Notes: generated by a model not told the origin, from the sequence alone. Positions 10,011 through 18,768 are shown, counted from the stretch's first letter. The stretch is DNA of 64,000 nt from Longimicrobium sp. (GCF_036388275.1 NZ_DASVSF010000015.1:11711-75710); one strand, 5' to 3'. A program made the numbers and translations.

Positions 10011-10060
10011 GATGGCTCGGACGTCGCGGCGCGGGTAGGTTTTGTCCGCCCGCGTAACCC

Positions 10061-10651
10061 TCAGTGGGCGGGTCGCTGGGGAAGGCCCGCGTCGATGAGC
10101 ACGTCGTGGCCCGCGCGCAGGGGCAACCGATCGACATCGTGAAGACGGTAGACGTCCACCTGCCGCGGGCTTCCATCCGCCCGCTCGATTTCCCGGCTTC
10201 CCACCGGCTGGAAGCCGAGCGCCAGCGCCACGCGTGCGCTCGCCTGATTGCCGGGATCGCACCAGATCTCCACCCTCTCTACCCGGTGGTGCTCGAACGC
10301 ATGCCGGGTGAGCGCACCCGCCGCGCACGCAGCAATCCCCTGCCGCACCTCGGACGAACGGACCCAGTAGCCCACTTCCAGGGCGCCGGGACCGGGGTAG
10401 GGGTGGAGGCTCGCGCCTCCCAGCAGCCGTCCGGTCAGCCGATGGACCACGGCGAATCTCCACCGCAACCCTGCGTCGAAATCGTCCGCGTACCCCGCCA
10501 AGCGGCGGGTGAGCACGTCGAGCGGCGTCGGCTCGTCCGCGCCCCACGTCATCCACTGGCGCAACTCCGCGAGGCTTTCGTCGATCGCGGTGCGAAGTTC
10601 CGGCGCGTCCTCTGGGCGCCACGGGCGGAGCAGCAGGGGTGGTGGGGTCAT
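10061..10651 (-). CDS. GNAT-family N-acetyltransferase (RimJ/RimL type)
   Basis: 196 residues from the ATG at 10651. The start LLLRPWRPEDAPELRTAIDESLAEL and the body segments LLGGASLHPY, ALEVGYWVRSSEVRQGIAACAAGALTRHAF and VEIWCDPGNQASARVALALGF follow the RimJ/RimL acetyltransferase pattern (Acetyltransf_3), including the acetyl-CoA loop. In the usual Q/RxxGxG/A signature this protein has RQGIAA. Such enzymes acetylate protein N-termini or small amines; the substrate is unknown. The gene lies alone among repeats. The 3' end reaches into the edge of the repeat region. Confidence 0.85.
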   Translation of the reverse strand: MTPPPLLLRPWRPEDAPELRTAIDESLAELRQWMTWGADEPTPLDVLTRRLAGYADDFDAGLRWRFAVVHRLTGRLLGGASLHPYPGPGALEVGYWVRSSEVRQGIAACAAGALTRHAFEHHRVERVEIWCDPGNQASARVALALGFQPVGSREIERADGSPRQVDVYRLHDVDRLPLRAGHDVLIDAGLPQRPAH

Positions 10652-10828
10652 GATCGCGTAGCTGCGGGGAGGCCGAGTTCGTGGTCGTTCGACGACTCGC
10701 CCGAAATGTACGCGGCGACGAGCCAGCCAGCAGCAGCCTCCTCGTCGGCAGCGCGTGGTCGATGGGATGCTACGATCGGCCCGGCAGGCCTGGGCACCCA
10801 CCAATGCCGGGACGGACGCGGCTCAGGC

Positions 10829-10936
10829 TTTCGTTTCGCTGCCGCGCCCAGATCGAGATGTGACGCTGGCAAGATCCTTCGGCCCGCGTGGAGTGGCGTG
10901 GGGGTGAGTTCGGTGCGCTTGGGCCTCTGGATGACA
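10829..10936 (+). repeat. D2, first of two perfect 108-base repeats
   Basis: Identical over 108 bases to D3 at 11130-11237. It contains GCTGCCGCGCCC, AGATCCTTCGGCCCGCG and ends in GGATGACA. It lies in the gene-free stretch 10652-11386. Confidence 0.9.
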
Positions 10937-10993
10937 AATGATGGCGAGGACCGCAGGCGCGCCACACAGGCGCGGAGTGCACCCGGGGAAGCC

Positions 10994-11041
10994 AGTCCGC
11001 GAAGGCGGACTTCGGGTGGTTGTTGCCGCGAATTTATTCGC
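10994..11041 (+). repeat. Double-hairpin element, copy A3
   Basis: Stem 1 GTCCGC (10995-11000) with GCGGAC (11005-11010); stem 2 GCGAAT (11028-11033) with ATTCGC (11036-11041). It is followed by a C module and by D3, in the same order as at 9671-10010. Confidence 0.8.
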
Positions 11042-11129
11042 CCCAGCAGGCTTCGGCTGCCCCCTCATGCAGGCTGGGCTCACACCCAGGGCTTCGGCTC
11101 GCACCAATGCTGCGGGAGGCATCTCAAGT

Positions 11130-11237
11130 TTTCGTTTCGCTGCCGCGCCCAGATCGAGATGTGACGCTGGCAAGATCCTTCGGCCCGCGTGGAGTGGCGT
11201 GGGGGTGAGTTCGGTGCGCTTGGGCCTCTGGATGACA
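11130..11237 (+). repeat. D3, second of two perfect 108-base repeats
   Basis: Identical to 10829-10936, with 301 bases from start to start. Perfect identity suggests a recent duplication or gene conversion. Confidence 0.9.
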
Positions 11238-11324
11238 GATTGCCGGCGTGGCGCGGATTTAGGTGCGTCAGGCGTGGGTGGCGATGGCGCCGACGGTCCG
11301 GGGTGCGTCGATTGCCCGGCGCGT

Positions 11325-11330
11325 TATATT
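11325..11330 (+). promoter_or_regulatory. Possible -10 element of ileS
   Basis: TATATT stands out in a GC-rich stretch 62 bases before the chosen ileS ATG (11387). No convincing -35 is seen at 16-18 bases upstream. Confidence 0.4.
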
Positions 11331-11386
11331 ACGAGCTTTCGCCCATGTCCCGCCCCGGCGGGTGCTCGTTTCGTGAAGGCCGGCAG

Positions 11387-14300
11387 ATGAAGAAATTTCC
11401 CGAGCTCCCCTCGTCCGTCAACGCGCTGGAAGACGAGGTCCTCGCGCAGTGGCAGGCCGAGGACACCTTCCGCCAGTCGCTGCAGCGGACCGCGAACGGC
11501 AAGCCGTTCACGTTCTACGAAGGCCCGCCCACGGCCAACGGCCGCCCGGGCATTCACCACATGATGTCGCGCACCATCAAGGACACGGTGGCGCGCTTCC
11601 GCACCATGCAGGGGCGCTTCGTCCCGCGCATGGCGGGGTGGGACACGCACGGCCTGCCGGTGGAGATCGAGGCGGAAAAGAAGCTCGGCATCAGCGGCAA
11701 GCGCGAAATCGAGGAGATCGGCATCGCGCGCTTCAACGAGGTGTGCCGCGAAAGCGTGCTCACCTACACCGAAGAGTGGGAGCGCTTCTCGGCGCGCATC
11801 GGCTACTGGCTGGACTATTCCAAGCCGTACGTCACCTATCACCCGGACTACATCGAGTCCGTGTGGTGGCTGCTCAAGCAGATCGCCGACCGGGGCCTGT
11901 TCTACAAGGGCCACAAGGTGCTGCCCTACTGCCCGCGTTGCGGCACGGGCCTGTCGTCGCACGAGCTGGCCCAGGGCTACAAGGACGTCAAGGACCCGTC
12001 CCTGTACTTCACCGCGCCCATCGTGGGGTCGTCCGGTGGGCAGCCCGACGGCCGCGAGTTCCTCGTCTGGACCACGACGCCGTGGACGGTGGTCAGCAAC
12101 GTGGCGTTCGCCGTGAACCCCGAACTGGAGTACGCTGAGGTCGCGCACGAGGACCGCCGCTACGTGCTGGCCCGCGCCCGCGTGGCGCCGCTGTTCGGCT
12201 CGGAAGACGGCGTGACACGCACCTTCCCCGCGTCCGAGCTGATCGGCCTGGGCTACCAGCGTCCGCTGGACTGGGCGCACCCGGTGGGCTTCGACGCCGA
12301 GACGGTGGCGCGCGCGTGGAAGGTGTACGGCGCCGACTGGGTGACGGCCGAGGACGGCACGGGCATCGTGCACACCGCGGTGGCGTTCGGCGCCGACGAC
12401 TACAAGCTGGGGCAGGAGGTCGGCCTGCCGATCATCATGCCCGTGGACGAGCGCGGCCGGTTTCGCGAAGACATTCCGCTGGTGGGCGGCCAGTTCGTCA
12501 AGGACGCCGACACCGAGCTGGTGATCGAGCTCAAGCGCCGCGGCCGCGTCTTCAAGTCGTCCAAGGAAGAGCACAGCTATCCGCACTGCTGGCGCTGCGG
12601 AAGCCCGCTGCTGTACATGGCGCGCGACTCGTGGTTCATCCGCACCACGCAGGTGCGCGACCAGCTCCTGGCGAACAATGCCCAGGTCCGCTGGTTTCCG
12701 CCCGAGATGGGCACGGGTCGGTTCGGCGAGTGGCTGGAAAACAACGTCGACTGGGCGATCAGCCGCAGCCGCTACTGGGGCACCCCGCTGCCGGCCTGGG
12801 TGTGCGAGCGCGATCCCTCGCACATCCACTTCATCGGCTCGTTCGGTGAACTGCGCGAGAAGTCGGGGCTGGCCGAGCTTCCCGATCCGCATCGCCCGTA
12901 CGTGGACGAGGTGACGTTCCCCTGCGAGTGCGGCGGAACGATGAAGCGCACGCCGGAGGTGATCGACGTCTGGTTCGATTCCGGCGCCATGCCCTTCGCC
13001 CAGCACCACTACCCGTTCGAGAACAAGGAGCTGCAGGAAAGCCAGTTTCCGGGTGACTTCATCTCCGAAGGGGTGGACCAGACGCGCGGATGGTTCTACT
13101 CGCTCCTGGCCATCAGCACCCTGCTGGGCCGCGGGCCGGCGTACCGCAACGTGGTCGTCAACGACCTGGTGCTCGACGCCAAGGGCCTGAAGATGTCGAA
13201 GTCCAAGGGGAACACGGTAAACCCGTGGGACGCCATCGGCGAGTTCGGCGCCGACGCGCTCCGCTGGTACCTGATGTCCTCGTCGAACCCCTGGCTTCCC
13301 AAGCGCTTCGATCCGGAAGGCGTCAAGGAGGTGCAGCGCAAGACGTTCGACACGCTGCGCCAGACGTACCGCTTCTTCGCGATGTACGCCAACCTCGAGG
13401 GCTTCTCGGCCGACGGCGACGTGGCGGCGCCGGCGGAGCGCGGGGTGCTGGACCGCTGGCTGCTTTCGCGGCTGGCGACGGTGACGGGCGAGGTGACGCA
13501 GGACCTGGAGGACTACAACCTGACGCGGGCCGTGCGCGCCGTGTCGGGATTCATCGCCGACGACCTGAGCAACTGGTACGTGCGCCGTTCGCGCGACCGG
13601 TTCTGGGGGAGCGCCGACCAGGCCGACACGCGCGCCGCCTTCGCCACGCTGCACACGGCCCTGGTGGCCACGGCCGGGCTGATGGCGCCGGTCGCCCCGT
13701 TCCTGGCGGACTGGCTGCACCGCGCGCTCACCGGCAACTCGGTGCACCTGGCGGACTTTCCGTCCATCGACACGGCCGCGCGCGACGAGAAGCTGGAGCG
13801 GGGGATGCAGGCGGTGCGCACGCTGTCGACGCTCGGCCGCGCCGCGCGCGAGTCGGTGGGCATCAAGGTGCGCCAGCCGCTGGGGACGGTGTACGCGGTG
13901 GTGCCGGACGGATACGAGGTGGACGAGACGCTGCTCGGCATCCTTCGCGACGAGCTGAACGTGCGCGCGGTCAAGTTCATGGACCACGCCGAAGACCTGG
14001 TGTCGTTCAGCGCCAAGCCCAACTTCAAGGGCATCGGCAAGGTGCACGGCAAGAACACGCAGGCGGCCGCCGCGGCCATCCGCGAGCTGTCGTCCGCCTT
14101 GCTCGCGGCCTTCCGGCGCGGCGAGCCGGTGGAGATCTCGTACACGGACGGGCAGACGGGGCAGCCGCTCACCTTTACGCTCACCGACGCCGAGTTCGAC
14201 GTGGTGCAGACGGCGGAGGGCGACTTCCACGTTGAAGCGGAGGCCAGCTTCACCGTGGCGCTGGACCCGACCGTCACTCCCGAGCTGCGGCTGGAGGGGC

Positions 14301-14569
14301 TGGCGCGCGAGCTGGTGAACCGGGTGCAGAACCTGCGCAAGGAATCGGGCTTCGAGGTCAGCGACCGCATCCGCCTGGGAATCTTCGGGGATGGGGAGAT
14401 CCTGGACGTGGCGCGGGAGTGGGGCGAGTTCGTGGCCCGCGAAACGCTGGGCGTGGCGGTGGAGAGCGGGTCGGTGACGAACGAGGGATACGAGGCGATC
14501 CGCGAGGTGGACCTCGACGGGGTGACCGGCACGGTGGGGATCGCCCGGGTTGCGAAACAGGACGGATGA
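11387..14569 (+). CDS. ileS: Isoleucyl-tRNA synthetase, type 2, with GIHH signature
   Basis: 1060 residues; charges tRNA(Ile). The class I catalytic domain is clear: FYEGPPTANGRPGIHH at 44-58, GWDTHGLPVE near 86, the editing domain with WTTTPWT near 224 and GTGIVHTA near 325, and KMSKS at 602-606 with KGNTVNPWDAIGEFGADALRWYL. The anticodon-binding domain follows, with a long C-terminal region. The layout is the eukaryote-like IleRS2 type, which is usually mupirocin-resistant. The HIGH motif is changed to Gly55-Ile-His-His58, that is, the first and third residues are swapped. An in-frame ATG at 11345 would add 14 residues; 11387 is preferred because GAAGG lies before it. The stop overlaps lspA. 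Confidence 0.96.
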   Translation: MKKFPELPSSVNALEDEVLAQWQAEDTFRQSLQRTANGKPFTFYEGPPTANGRPGIHHMMSRTIKDTVARFRTMQGRFVPRMAGWDTHGLPVEIEAEKKLGISGKREIEEIGIARFNEVCRESVLTYTEEWERFSARIGYWLDYSKPYVTYHPDYIESVWWLLKQIADRGLFYKGHKVLPYCPRCGTGLSSHELAQGYKDVKDPSLYFTAPIVGSSGGQPDGREFLVWTTTPWTVVSNVAFAVNPELEYAEVAHEDRRYVLARARVAPLFGSEDGVTRTFPASELIGLGYQRPLDWAHPVGFDAETVARAWKVYGADWVTAEDGTGIVHTAVAFGADDYKLGQEVGLPIIMPVDERGRFREDIPLVGGQFVKDADTELVIELKRRGRVFKSSKEEHSYPHCWRCGSPLLYMARDSWFIRTTQVRDQLLANNAQVRWFPPEMGTGRFGEWLENNVDWAISRSRYWGTPLPAWVCERDPSHIHFIGSFGELREKSGLAELPDPHRPYVDEVTFPCECGGTMKRTPEVIDVWFDSGAMPFAQHHYPFENKELQESQFPGDFISEGVDQTRGWFYSLLAISTLLGRGPAYRNVVVNDLVLDAKGLKMSKSKGNTVNPWDAIGEFGADALRWYLMSSSNPWLPKRFDPEGVKEVQRKTFDTLRQTYRFFAMYANLEGFSADGDVAAPAERGVLDRWLLSRLATVTGEVTQDLEDYNLTRAVRAVSGFIADDLSNWYVRRSRDRFWGSADQADTRAAFATLHTALVATAGLMAPVAPFLADWLHRALTGNSVHLADFPSIDTAARDEKLERGMQAVRTLSTLGRAARESVGIKVRQPLGTVYAVVPDGYEVDETLLGILRDELNVRAVKFMDHAEDLVSFSAKPNFKGIGKVHGKNTQAAAAAIRELSSALLAAFRRGEPVEISYTDGQTGQPLTFTLTDAEFDVVQTAEGDFHVEAEASFTVALDPTVTPELRLEGLARELVNRVQNLRKESGFEVSDRIRLGIFGDGEILDVAREWGEFVARETLGVAVESGSVTNEGYEAIREVDLDGVTGTVGIARVAKQDG

Positions 14570-15108
14570 TGGCGGACGCGACGACGAGCGTGGGCACGCC
14601 GGCCGACGAGGCGCGGCGGAAGATGGCGTTGTACCTGGGGCTGGTGATCGGCTGGGTGGTCCTGGACCAGGTCACCAAGATCATCGCGCAGCGCACCCTG
14701 CGATTGTACGACCCGGTACCGGTGATCGGCGACTTCTTTCGCCTGACGTACATCTACAACCGCGGCGCGGCCTTCGGGCTGCACCTGGGCGACTGGTCGC
14801 GCATCGCGTTCAGCATCCTCCCGGTGGCCGCGGCGGTGCTGCTGTACATGATGTACCGGACCACGCCGTGGTCGGACAAGATGCGGCTGATCGCCATTCC
14901 CCTGGTGACGGGCGGTGCCATCGGCAACCTGATCGACCGCGTCCGCTCGTCGCGCGGGGTGATTGACTTCTTCGACTTCGGGTTCGGCACCATGCGCTGG
15001 CCGGTGTTCAACGTGGCCGACATCGGGGTGACAGTGGGGGCGCTGATGCTGGCGGTTTCGCTCTGGCGCGAGGAGCAGCAGATGGAGAAGAAACCTGACG
15101 GCGCCTGA
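14566..15108 (+). CDS. lspA: Lipoprotein signal peptidase (signal peptidase II)
   Basis: 180 residues; an inner-membrane aspartyl protease that cleaves prolipoproteins before the lipid-modified Cys. Four transmembrane helices are visible. Family blocks: VLDQVTKIIAQ near 32, NRGAAFG near 65, GNLIDR (120-125), and the two catalytic Asp in VIDFF (Asp134) and FNVAD (Asp152). Two ATG codons in a row (14566 and 14569) overlap the ileS stop. ileS-lspA linkage is widespread. The many lipoproteins of this window are its likely substrates. Confidence 0.95.
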   Translation: MMADATTSVGTPADEARRKMALYLGLVIGWVVLDQVTKIIAQRTLRLYDPVPVIGDFFRLTYIYNRGAAFGLHLGDWSRIAFSILPVAAAVLLYMMYRTTPWSDKMRLIAIPLVTGGAIGNLIDRVRSSRGVIDFFDFGFGTMRWPVFNVADIGVTVGALMLAVSLWREEQQMEKKPDGA

Positions 15109-15124
15109 CGACGCCGTCGAGCTG

Positions 15125-16081
15125 GTGGCCGGCGACGAGGCGGGCGACCGGCTGGACAGCTGGCTGGCGGCGCGGCTGGACCTTTCGCGCTCCCGCGCCG
15201 CGCAGCTGATCGAGGACGGACGCGTCCTGCTGAACGGCGCCGTTCCCAAAAAGCGCGACCGCCCCGTCCCCGGCGATCGCGTGCAGGTACGCATCCCCCC
15301 GCCCGCGCCTTCCCCGCTCGCCGCCCAGGACATCCCCCTCGCCATCGTTCACCAGGACGACGACCTGCTGGTGATCGACAAGCCGCCCGGCCTGGTGGTG
15401 CACCCCGCGCCCGGCAACCCGCAGGGCACGCTGGTGAACGCGCTGCTTCATGCCGTGCGCGACCTGTCGGGAATCGGCGGGGTGCTGCGGCCAGGGATCG
15501 TGCACCGGCTGGACAAGGACACGTCGGGGCTGATGGTGGTGGCCAAGAACGACGACGCCCACCGCGCCCTTTCCGACGAGCTCAAGGCGCGGCGGATCCG
15601 GCGTGCGTACCTGGTGGCGGCGTGGGGCCGCCTGGCCGCGGACGTGATTCCGGTGGACGCGCCCATCGGCCGGCATCACACCGACCGCAGGAAGATGGCG
15701 GTGGTGGAGGACGGGCGGCCGGCGCGGACGCGGTTCATTCGGCTGGAGCGGTGGCGCGCGGCGGACCTGGTGCGCGCGGAGCTGGATACGGGGCGCACGC
15801 ACCAGATCCGCGTGCACCTGCTGCACCTGGGGCACCCGGTGGTGGGCGACCACACCTATGGGGCGGAGCGGCACAAGGGGTTCGGCGGGCCGGAGCGGGC
15901 GTGGGCGGCGGGGCTGGCCCGCCGCACGCCGCGGCAGTTCCTTCACGCGACGGAGCTCCGCTTCACGCACCCCCGCACGGGCGAGGCGATGCGCTTCGAC
16001 TCGCCTCTCCCGCCGGACCTGGCCGCCGCGGCCGAATGGGCGCGCGGGGTAGACGGCGCGTCTGCGACTGTGTCATCCTGA
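15125..16081 (+). CDS. RluD-family ribosomal large-subunit pseudouridine synthase
   Basis: 318 residues. An S4 RNA-binding domain (about 8-55: RLDSWLAARL, SRSRAAQLIEDGRVLLNG) is followed by the catalytic PseudoU_synth_2 domain with HRLDKDTSG (127-135, catalytic Asp130) and TGRTHQIRVHL near 222. RluD-type enzymes modify helix 69 of 23S rRNA; RluC or RluA-like specificity cannot be excluded. The GTG at 15125 is chosen; the frame is open further upstream to a CTG at 15095 inside lspA. The last four codons and the stop lie inside a dispersed repeat (D4), so the repeat supplies the C-terminus. Confidence 0.92.
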   Translation: MAGDEAGDRLDSWLAARLDLSRSRAAQLIEDGRVLLNGAVPKKRDRPVPGDRVQVRIPPPAPSPLAAQDIPLAIVHQDDDLLVIDKPPGLVVHPAPGNPQGTLVNALLHAVRDLSGIGGVLRPGIVHRLDKDTSGLMVVAKNDDAHRALSDELKARRIRRAYLVAAWGRLAADVIPVDAPIGRHHTDRRKMAVVEDGRPARTRFIRLERWRAADLVRAELDTGRTHQIRVHLLHLGHPVVGDHTYGAERHKGFGGPERAWAAGLARRTPRQFLHATELRFTHPRTGEAMRFDSPLPPDLAAAAEWARGVDGASATVSS

Positions 16082-16170
16082 GGCCCAGGCGCGCCGCACC
16101 CGCTACGCGCACATCCTTCGCGGGCCGAAGGATCTGGCATGGGGCACCTTGAAGCCCGGGCGCGGCAGCG
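16071..16170 (-). repeat. Dispersed repeat D4, overlapping the end of rluD
   Basis: In reverse orientation: GCTGCCGCGCCC, then AGATCCTTCGGCCCGCGAAG, then GGCCTCAGGATGACA at its end. The core can form the hairpin ATCCTTCG with CGAAGGAT. The TCCTGA of the repeat edge is the rluD stop. The stretch to 16764 has no gene. Confidence 0.75.
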
Positions 16171-16266
16171 GCGTGGATGTTCGGGCCTCGGCCTTTTCGC
16201 GGCTGGCGGGTGATGGAGCGTTGCGACCGGCGCCGGCGCATGCCCCCGGCTGCCCTCTCCCCCCGG

Positions 16267-16294
16267 CCCCCTCTCCCGCAAGCGGGCGAGGGGG
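16267..16294. repeat. Pyrimidine/purine hairpin repeat J6
   Basis: CCCCCTCTCCCGC and GCGGGCGAGGGGG flank the loop AA. It is related to the hairpins downstream of the atp operon (59882-60632). Confidence 0.6.
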
Positions 16295-16305
16295 AGAAGT
16301 CGTTT

Positions 16306-16472
16306 GCGCTTCGGCTGGCCTCGTGCACTCAATGGCGCATGCAGTCCGCGAAGGCGGACTTTGGGCCGTCGTTGCCGCGACTTTAGTCGCCCCAGCAGGG
16401 CCGAGGCCTCGGCATTGGTGCTCGCTGCCGCGCCCTTGCTGGTACGTGTCCGCGGTTAGATCCTTCGGCGCG
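16306..16472 (+). repeat. 167-base direct duplication, copy 1 (A4 + C + D5)
   Basis: Contains the double hairpin A4 (16343-16390): stem 1 GTCCGC/GCGGAC, stem 2 GCGACT (16377-16382) with AGTCGC (16385-16390), then the C and D modules. It differs from the second copy at about 3 of 167 positions. Confidence 0.85.
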
Positions 16473-16523
16473 CGAGGTGTGGCGTACAGGACGGGAGGGT
16501 GCGCCTGCGCCTCACAGGGCATG

Positions 16524-16690
16524 GCGCTTCGGCTGGCCTCGTGCACTCAATGGCGCATGCAGTCCGCGAAGGCGGACTTCGGGCCGTCGTTGCCGCGACT
16601 TTAGTCGCCCCAGCAGGGCCGAGGCCTCGGCATTGGTGCTGGCTGCCGCGCCCTTGCTGGTACGTGCCCGCGGTTAGATCCTTCGGCGCG
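16524..16690 (+). repeat. 167-base direct duplication, copy 2 (A5 + C + D6)
   Basis: Same content as 16306-16472, 218 bases further on; the D module breaks off after CTTCGGCGCG. Double hairpin A5 is at 16561-16608 with stem 2 GCGACT/AGTCGC. Confidence 0.85.
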
Positions 16691-16764
16691 ATTCGCCCGT
16701 GGCAAGAGATTTGATCCGCGTGTAGATACCCGCAGTCCCGCACATCTGACCGGGAGTTCATACG

Positions 16765-18768
16765 TTGCAAACCATCGTCAGCCGCACGGCCCTGCTGGCC
16801 GTGCTTGTCATGGGCGCCTGCGCGCCCGTATCAGAGCCCATCATCGCGCCGCTGCCGCAGGGCGCGGCGCTCGACACCGCGGGGCGCCCCTTCGTGCGCA
16901 CCGTGGAGGTGCCGGAGGAGTACCAGCGCGCCCTGCAGGCCGGCACCCGCAGCGCCAATGGTGCCCCCGGGCAGCGCTACTGGCAGCAGCGCGTCCGCTA
17001 CAGCATCCAGGCGGAGTTGAACCCCGAGAGCCGGCGGCTGACCGGGCGCGAGCGCATCGTGTACCACAACCGCTCGCCCGTGGCCCTGGCCGAGGTGCGC
17101 TTCAACCTGTACCAGAACCTGTTCACCGAGGGCTTTACCGGCGCGCGCAGCCCGTTCAACACCGGCGGCATCCAGCTGACGTCGTTCTCGTTCAACGGCG
17201 ACACGCTGGGCCCCCTCACCCAGAGCCAGTACGAGGCGAACCAGCGGGAGCAGCGCGCCAGCGTGGGCTACCTGGCGGGCGGCACCCTGTCGCGCGTGCT
17301 GCTGCCGCGCCCCATCGCGGCGGGTGACAGCGCCATCTTCGACATTGCGTGGAATTTCGTGGTCCCGCCGATGGGGGCGCCCCGCACCGGGTGGGAAGAT
17401 GCGCTGGGCGGCCGGGTGTTCCAGATCGCCCAGTGGTATCCGCAGATCGCCGTGTTCGACGACGTGGCCGGGCAGGACGTGACGCCCTACCGCAGCGAGG
17501 GCGAGTTCTACCTGGAGTACGGCGACTTCGACGTGGCGCTCACCCTGCCCGCCGGCTACCTGATCGGCGCCACGGGCGAGCTGCAGAACCCGCAGGAGGT
17601 GCTGTCGGCCGACGTGCGGCGGCAGCTGGAGGTCGCCGCGCGTAGCGACAGCACCGTCACCGTCCTGCGGCGCAACCAGCTGGGGCAGGGCACCGCCCCG
17701 GGAACGAATGGCCGCGTAACGTGGCGGTTCGCCGCGCGCGACGTGCGCGACTTCGCCTGGGCCACCTCCAATCGCTACCAGTGGGACGCGCTGCGGGCGC
17801 AGATTCCCGCGCCGGGCGGCGGAACGCGCGACGTGATGGTCCACTCGCTGTACCGCCCCGGCGCGCCGCACTGGGAAGGATCGGCGCGGTTCGGCGAGCA
17901 CTCGATGGAGTTCTTCAGCCGCGAGATGGTTCCCTACGCGTATCCGCAGATCACCATCTCCGAGGGCCCGGTGTACGGCATGGAGTACCCGATGCTGGTG
18001 TTCATCGGCCGGCCGGAGGAGCGCCTGGGGCTGTACGAGGTGATCTCCCACGAGGTGGGGCACGAGTGGTTCCCCATGATGGTGGGCCAGGACGAGGCCG
18101 CGTTCGCGTGGATGGACGAGGGCTTCACCACCTTCAACGAGAACCGCGCGACCAGGGACTTCTTCCCGAACCACGATCCGTTCGAGGGCCCGCGCGAGTC
18201 GTACCTGCAGATTGCCGGCGACAAGGGCGAGGCGCCGTTGATGAGGCACATCGACCTGGTGTTCGGGCCGGCGTTCGGGGTGTCGGCGTACAGCAAGCCG
18301 GGCACGCTGCTGCGCTCGCTGCAGCGCACGCTGGGCGACTCGGTGTTCTTTGCGGGGATGCGGCAGTACTCGCGCGACTGGCAGTTCAAGCACCCGTATC
18401 CGTGGGATTTCTTCAACACCATGGAGCGGGTGGCCGGGCGCGACCTGGACTGGTTCTGGTACCCGTTCTGGTACCGCACCGTGACGCTTGACCATGCGCT
18501 CAGCGACGTGCGGCCGACCCCGAACGGCGTGCAGGTGACGGTGCGCGACGTGGGCCAGGCGCCCGCGCCGGCGGAGATCGTGGTCACCACGAGCGGGGGG
18601 CAGACGGTGACGCACACCATCACCATCGACCAGTGGCTGAACCCGTCCACGCGCGTGCAGACGGTGACCATTCCCGTCTCGGGCACCGTCACGCGGGTGG
18701 AGATCGACCCGCTGCGGTACTTTCCCGACGCCAACCGGCGGAACAACGCCTGGACGCCGGGCCGGTAA
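16765..18768 (+). CDS. M1-family zinc aminopeptidase-like protein
   Basis: 667 residues, exported. The N-terminus (MQTIVSRTALLAVLVMGACAP) looks like a lipoprotein signal with Cys19. An N-terminal beta-sandwich precedes the gluzincin domain. The zinc site is HEVGH (429-433), with Glu452 in MDEGF as third ligand at the normal distance. The upstream exopeptidase loop reads GMEYP where classical M1 enzymes have GAMEN, so strict aminopeptidase action is not certain. The DWFWYPFWY segment near 570 is typical of bacterial secreted M1 homologues. The start codon TTG at 16765 is the only one that keeps a full signal peptide. Confidence 0.9.
   Translation: MQTIVSRTALLAVLVMGACAPVSEPIIAPLPQGAALDTAGRPFVRTVEVPEEYQRALQAGTRSANGAPGQRYWQQRVRYSIQAELNPESRRLTGRERIVYHNRSPVALAEVRFNLYQNLFTEGFTGARSPFNTGGIQLTSFSFNGDTLGPLTQSQYEANQREQRASVGYLAGGTLSRVLLPRPIAAGDSAIFDIAWNFVVPPMGAPRTGWEDALGGRVFQIAQWYPQIAVFDDVAGQDVTPYRSEGEFYLEYGDFDVALTLPAGYLIGATGELQNPQEVLSADVRRQLEVAARSDSTVTVLRRNQLGQGTAPGTNGRVTWRFAARDVRDFAWATSNRYQWDALRAQIPAPGGGTRDVMVHSLYRPGAPHWEGSARFGEHSMEFFSREMVPYAYPQITISEGPVYGMEYPMLVFIGRPEERLGLYEVISHEVGHEWFPMMVGQDEAAFAWMDEGFTTFNENRATRDFFPNHDPFEGPRESYLQIAGDKGEAPLMRHIDLVFGPAFGVSAYSKPGTLLRSLQRTLGDSVFFAGMRQYSRDWQFKHPYPWDFFNTMERVAGRDLDWFWYPFWYRTVTLDHALSDVRPTPNGVQVTVRDVGQAPAPAEIVVTTSGGQTVTHTITIDQWLNPSTRVQTVTIPVSGTVTRVEIDPLRYFPDANRRNNAWTPGR

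Noticed and set aside
10681..11390. Several open frames of 60-150 codons between the acetyltransferase and ileS
   Set aside because: They only read the A, C and D repeats in different frames (the same peptide words recur at 9700, 16350 and 47200), so they are not genes.
16300..16690. CRISPR-like repeated sequence
   Set aside because: There are only two copies of a 167-base unit with no short regular repeat-spacer pattern and no cas gene in the window.
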